Assembly (NCBI GenBank): GCA_900551715.1
Contig: URXG01000005.1
Span: 1-64,000 of the forward strand
Source: an uncultured Blautia sp.
Lineage (GTDB): Bacteria > Bacillota > Clostridia > Lachnospirales > Lachnospiraceae
Reading direction: 5' to 3'
Length of the DNA stretch: 64,000 nt
Positions within the stretch are counted from its first letter, which is position 1; the number at the start of each line of letters is the position of its first letter. This document shows, one piece after another, positions 63,885 to 64,000 of the stretch. Under the pieces are notes generated by a model. It had not been told where the DNA came from, made no database searches, and saw only the letters and a program-made list of their open reading frames with translations. A program made the translations under genes and the position numbers.

Positions 63885-64000
63885 ATGAAGAAAGCTATTT
63901 TAGCTACTAAAGTCGGAATGACTCAGATCTTCAATGAAGACGGTCTTCTGATCCCGGTGACCGTTTTACAGGCTGGCCCTTGCGTAGTTACTCAGGTTAA
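63885..64000 (+). CDS. rplC: 50S ribosomal protein L3, N-terminal part
   Basis: The first 38 codons of L3 ([20 protein letters not shown]) after AAGGAGG; the gene continues past the window. The rpsJ-rplC order is the conserved start of the S10 operon. Confidence 0.97.
   Translation, partial: MKKAILATKVGMTQIFNEDGLLIPVTVLQAGPCVVTQV

Overview
The window looks like a chromosomal segment of an endospore-forming, anaerobic, low-GC Firmicute, most likely a Lachnospiraceae member of the Blautia/Ruminococcus type. This placement rests on family resemblance and gene content: AddAB, HelD, DUF4250, PadR-DUF1700-DUF4097-PspC, an SASP, spoIIA and spoVA genes, TTG starts and strong AGGAGG ribosome binding sites. 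No 16S or other taxonomic marker was searched.

Region 1 (1-9.1 kb) starts with a CooC-type ATPase. A LytTR/GHKL two-component system follows. Next is a carbohydrate operon of two family 3 glycosidases, one circularly permuted and membrane anchored, plus a GtrA-like membrane protein. A 20-bp-period direct repeat in front of the glycosidases looks like a target for the LytTR regulator. Region 2 (9.1-11.1 kb) is a gene-poor stretch with an IS30-family element inserted just upstream of the clpB promoter.

Region 3 (11.1-34 kb) is mostly housekeeping and stress genes. In order it holds clpB with a CIRCE operator, a DUF4250 gene, a MarR-controlled heterodimeric ABC exporter, a HelD-type helicase, a lipoprotein, a methyltransferase, hslO, glutamine-dependent nadE with an acidic insertion, a degenerate FMN-binding-like membrane protein (minus strand), and addB-addA. 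Region 4 (33.9-42.6 kb) has an RsmF-type rRNA methyltransferase (minus strand), a PadR-led envelope-stress operon, an SASP gene with a sigma-G-like promoter, and an ABC transporter whose FtsX-type permease carries a very long coiled coil with 14-residue repeats.

Region 5 (42.6-52.1 kb) has valS behind a short leader ending in a perfect hairpin terminator, an LtaS-type sulfatase-fold enzyme, folC, a 50-residue unknown, a zinc-ribbon/TPR membrane protein, and the spoIIAA-spoIIAB-sigF operon. Region 6 (52.1-58 kb) has a secreted unknown, queT behind a preQ1-I riboswitch, a small unknown gene behind two Spo0A-box matches, two divergent HTH regulators sharing an inverted repeat, and a minus-strand spoVA operon in the order AB-AC-AD-AE-AA. 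Region 7 (58-64 kb) has tcdA, murB-rapZ-whiA-crh-like, a charged-tail membrane protein, and the start of the S10 ribosomal protein operon behind a long structured leader. The window ends inside rplC.

There is no CRISPR array, prophage, tRNA or rRNA that I can support. The best leads for something new are mostly regulatory: the valS attenuator, the LytTR-glycosidase link, the Spo0A-box gene, and the alternative pairing ahead of the preQ1 riboswitch. Among proteins, the Glu15 HPr paralogue and the acidic insertion in NadE stand out.
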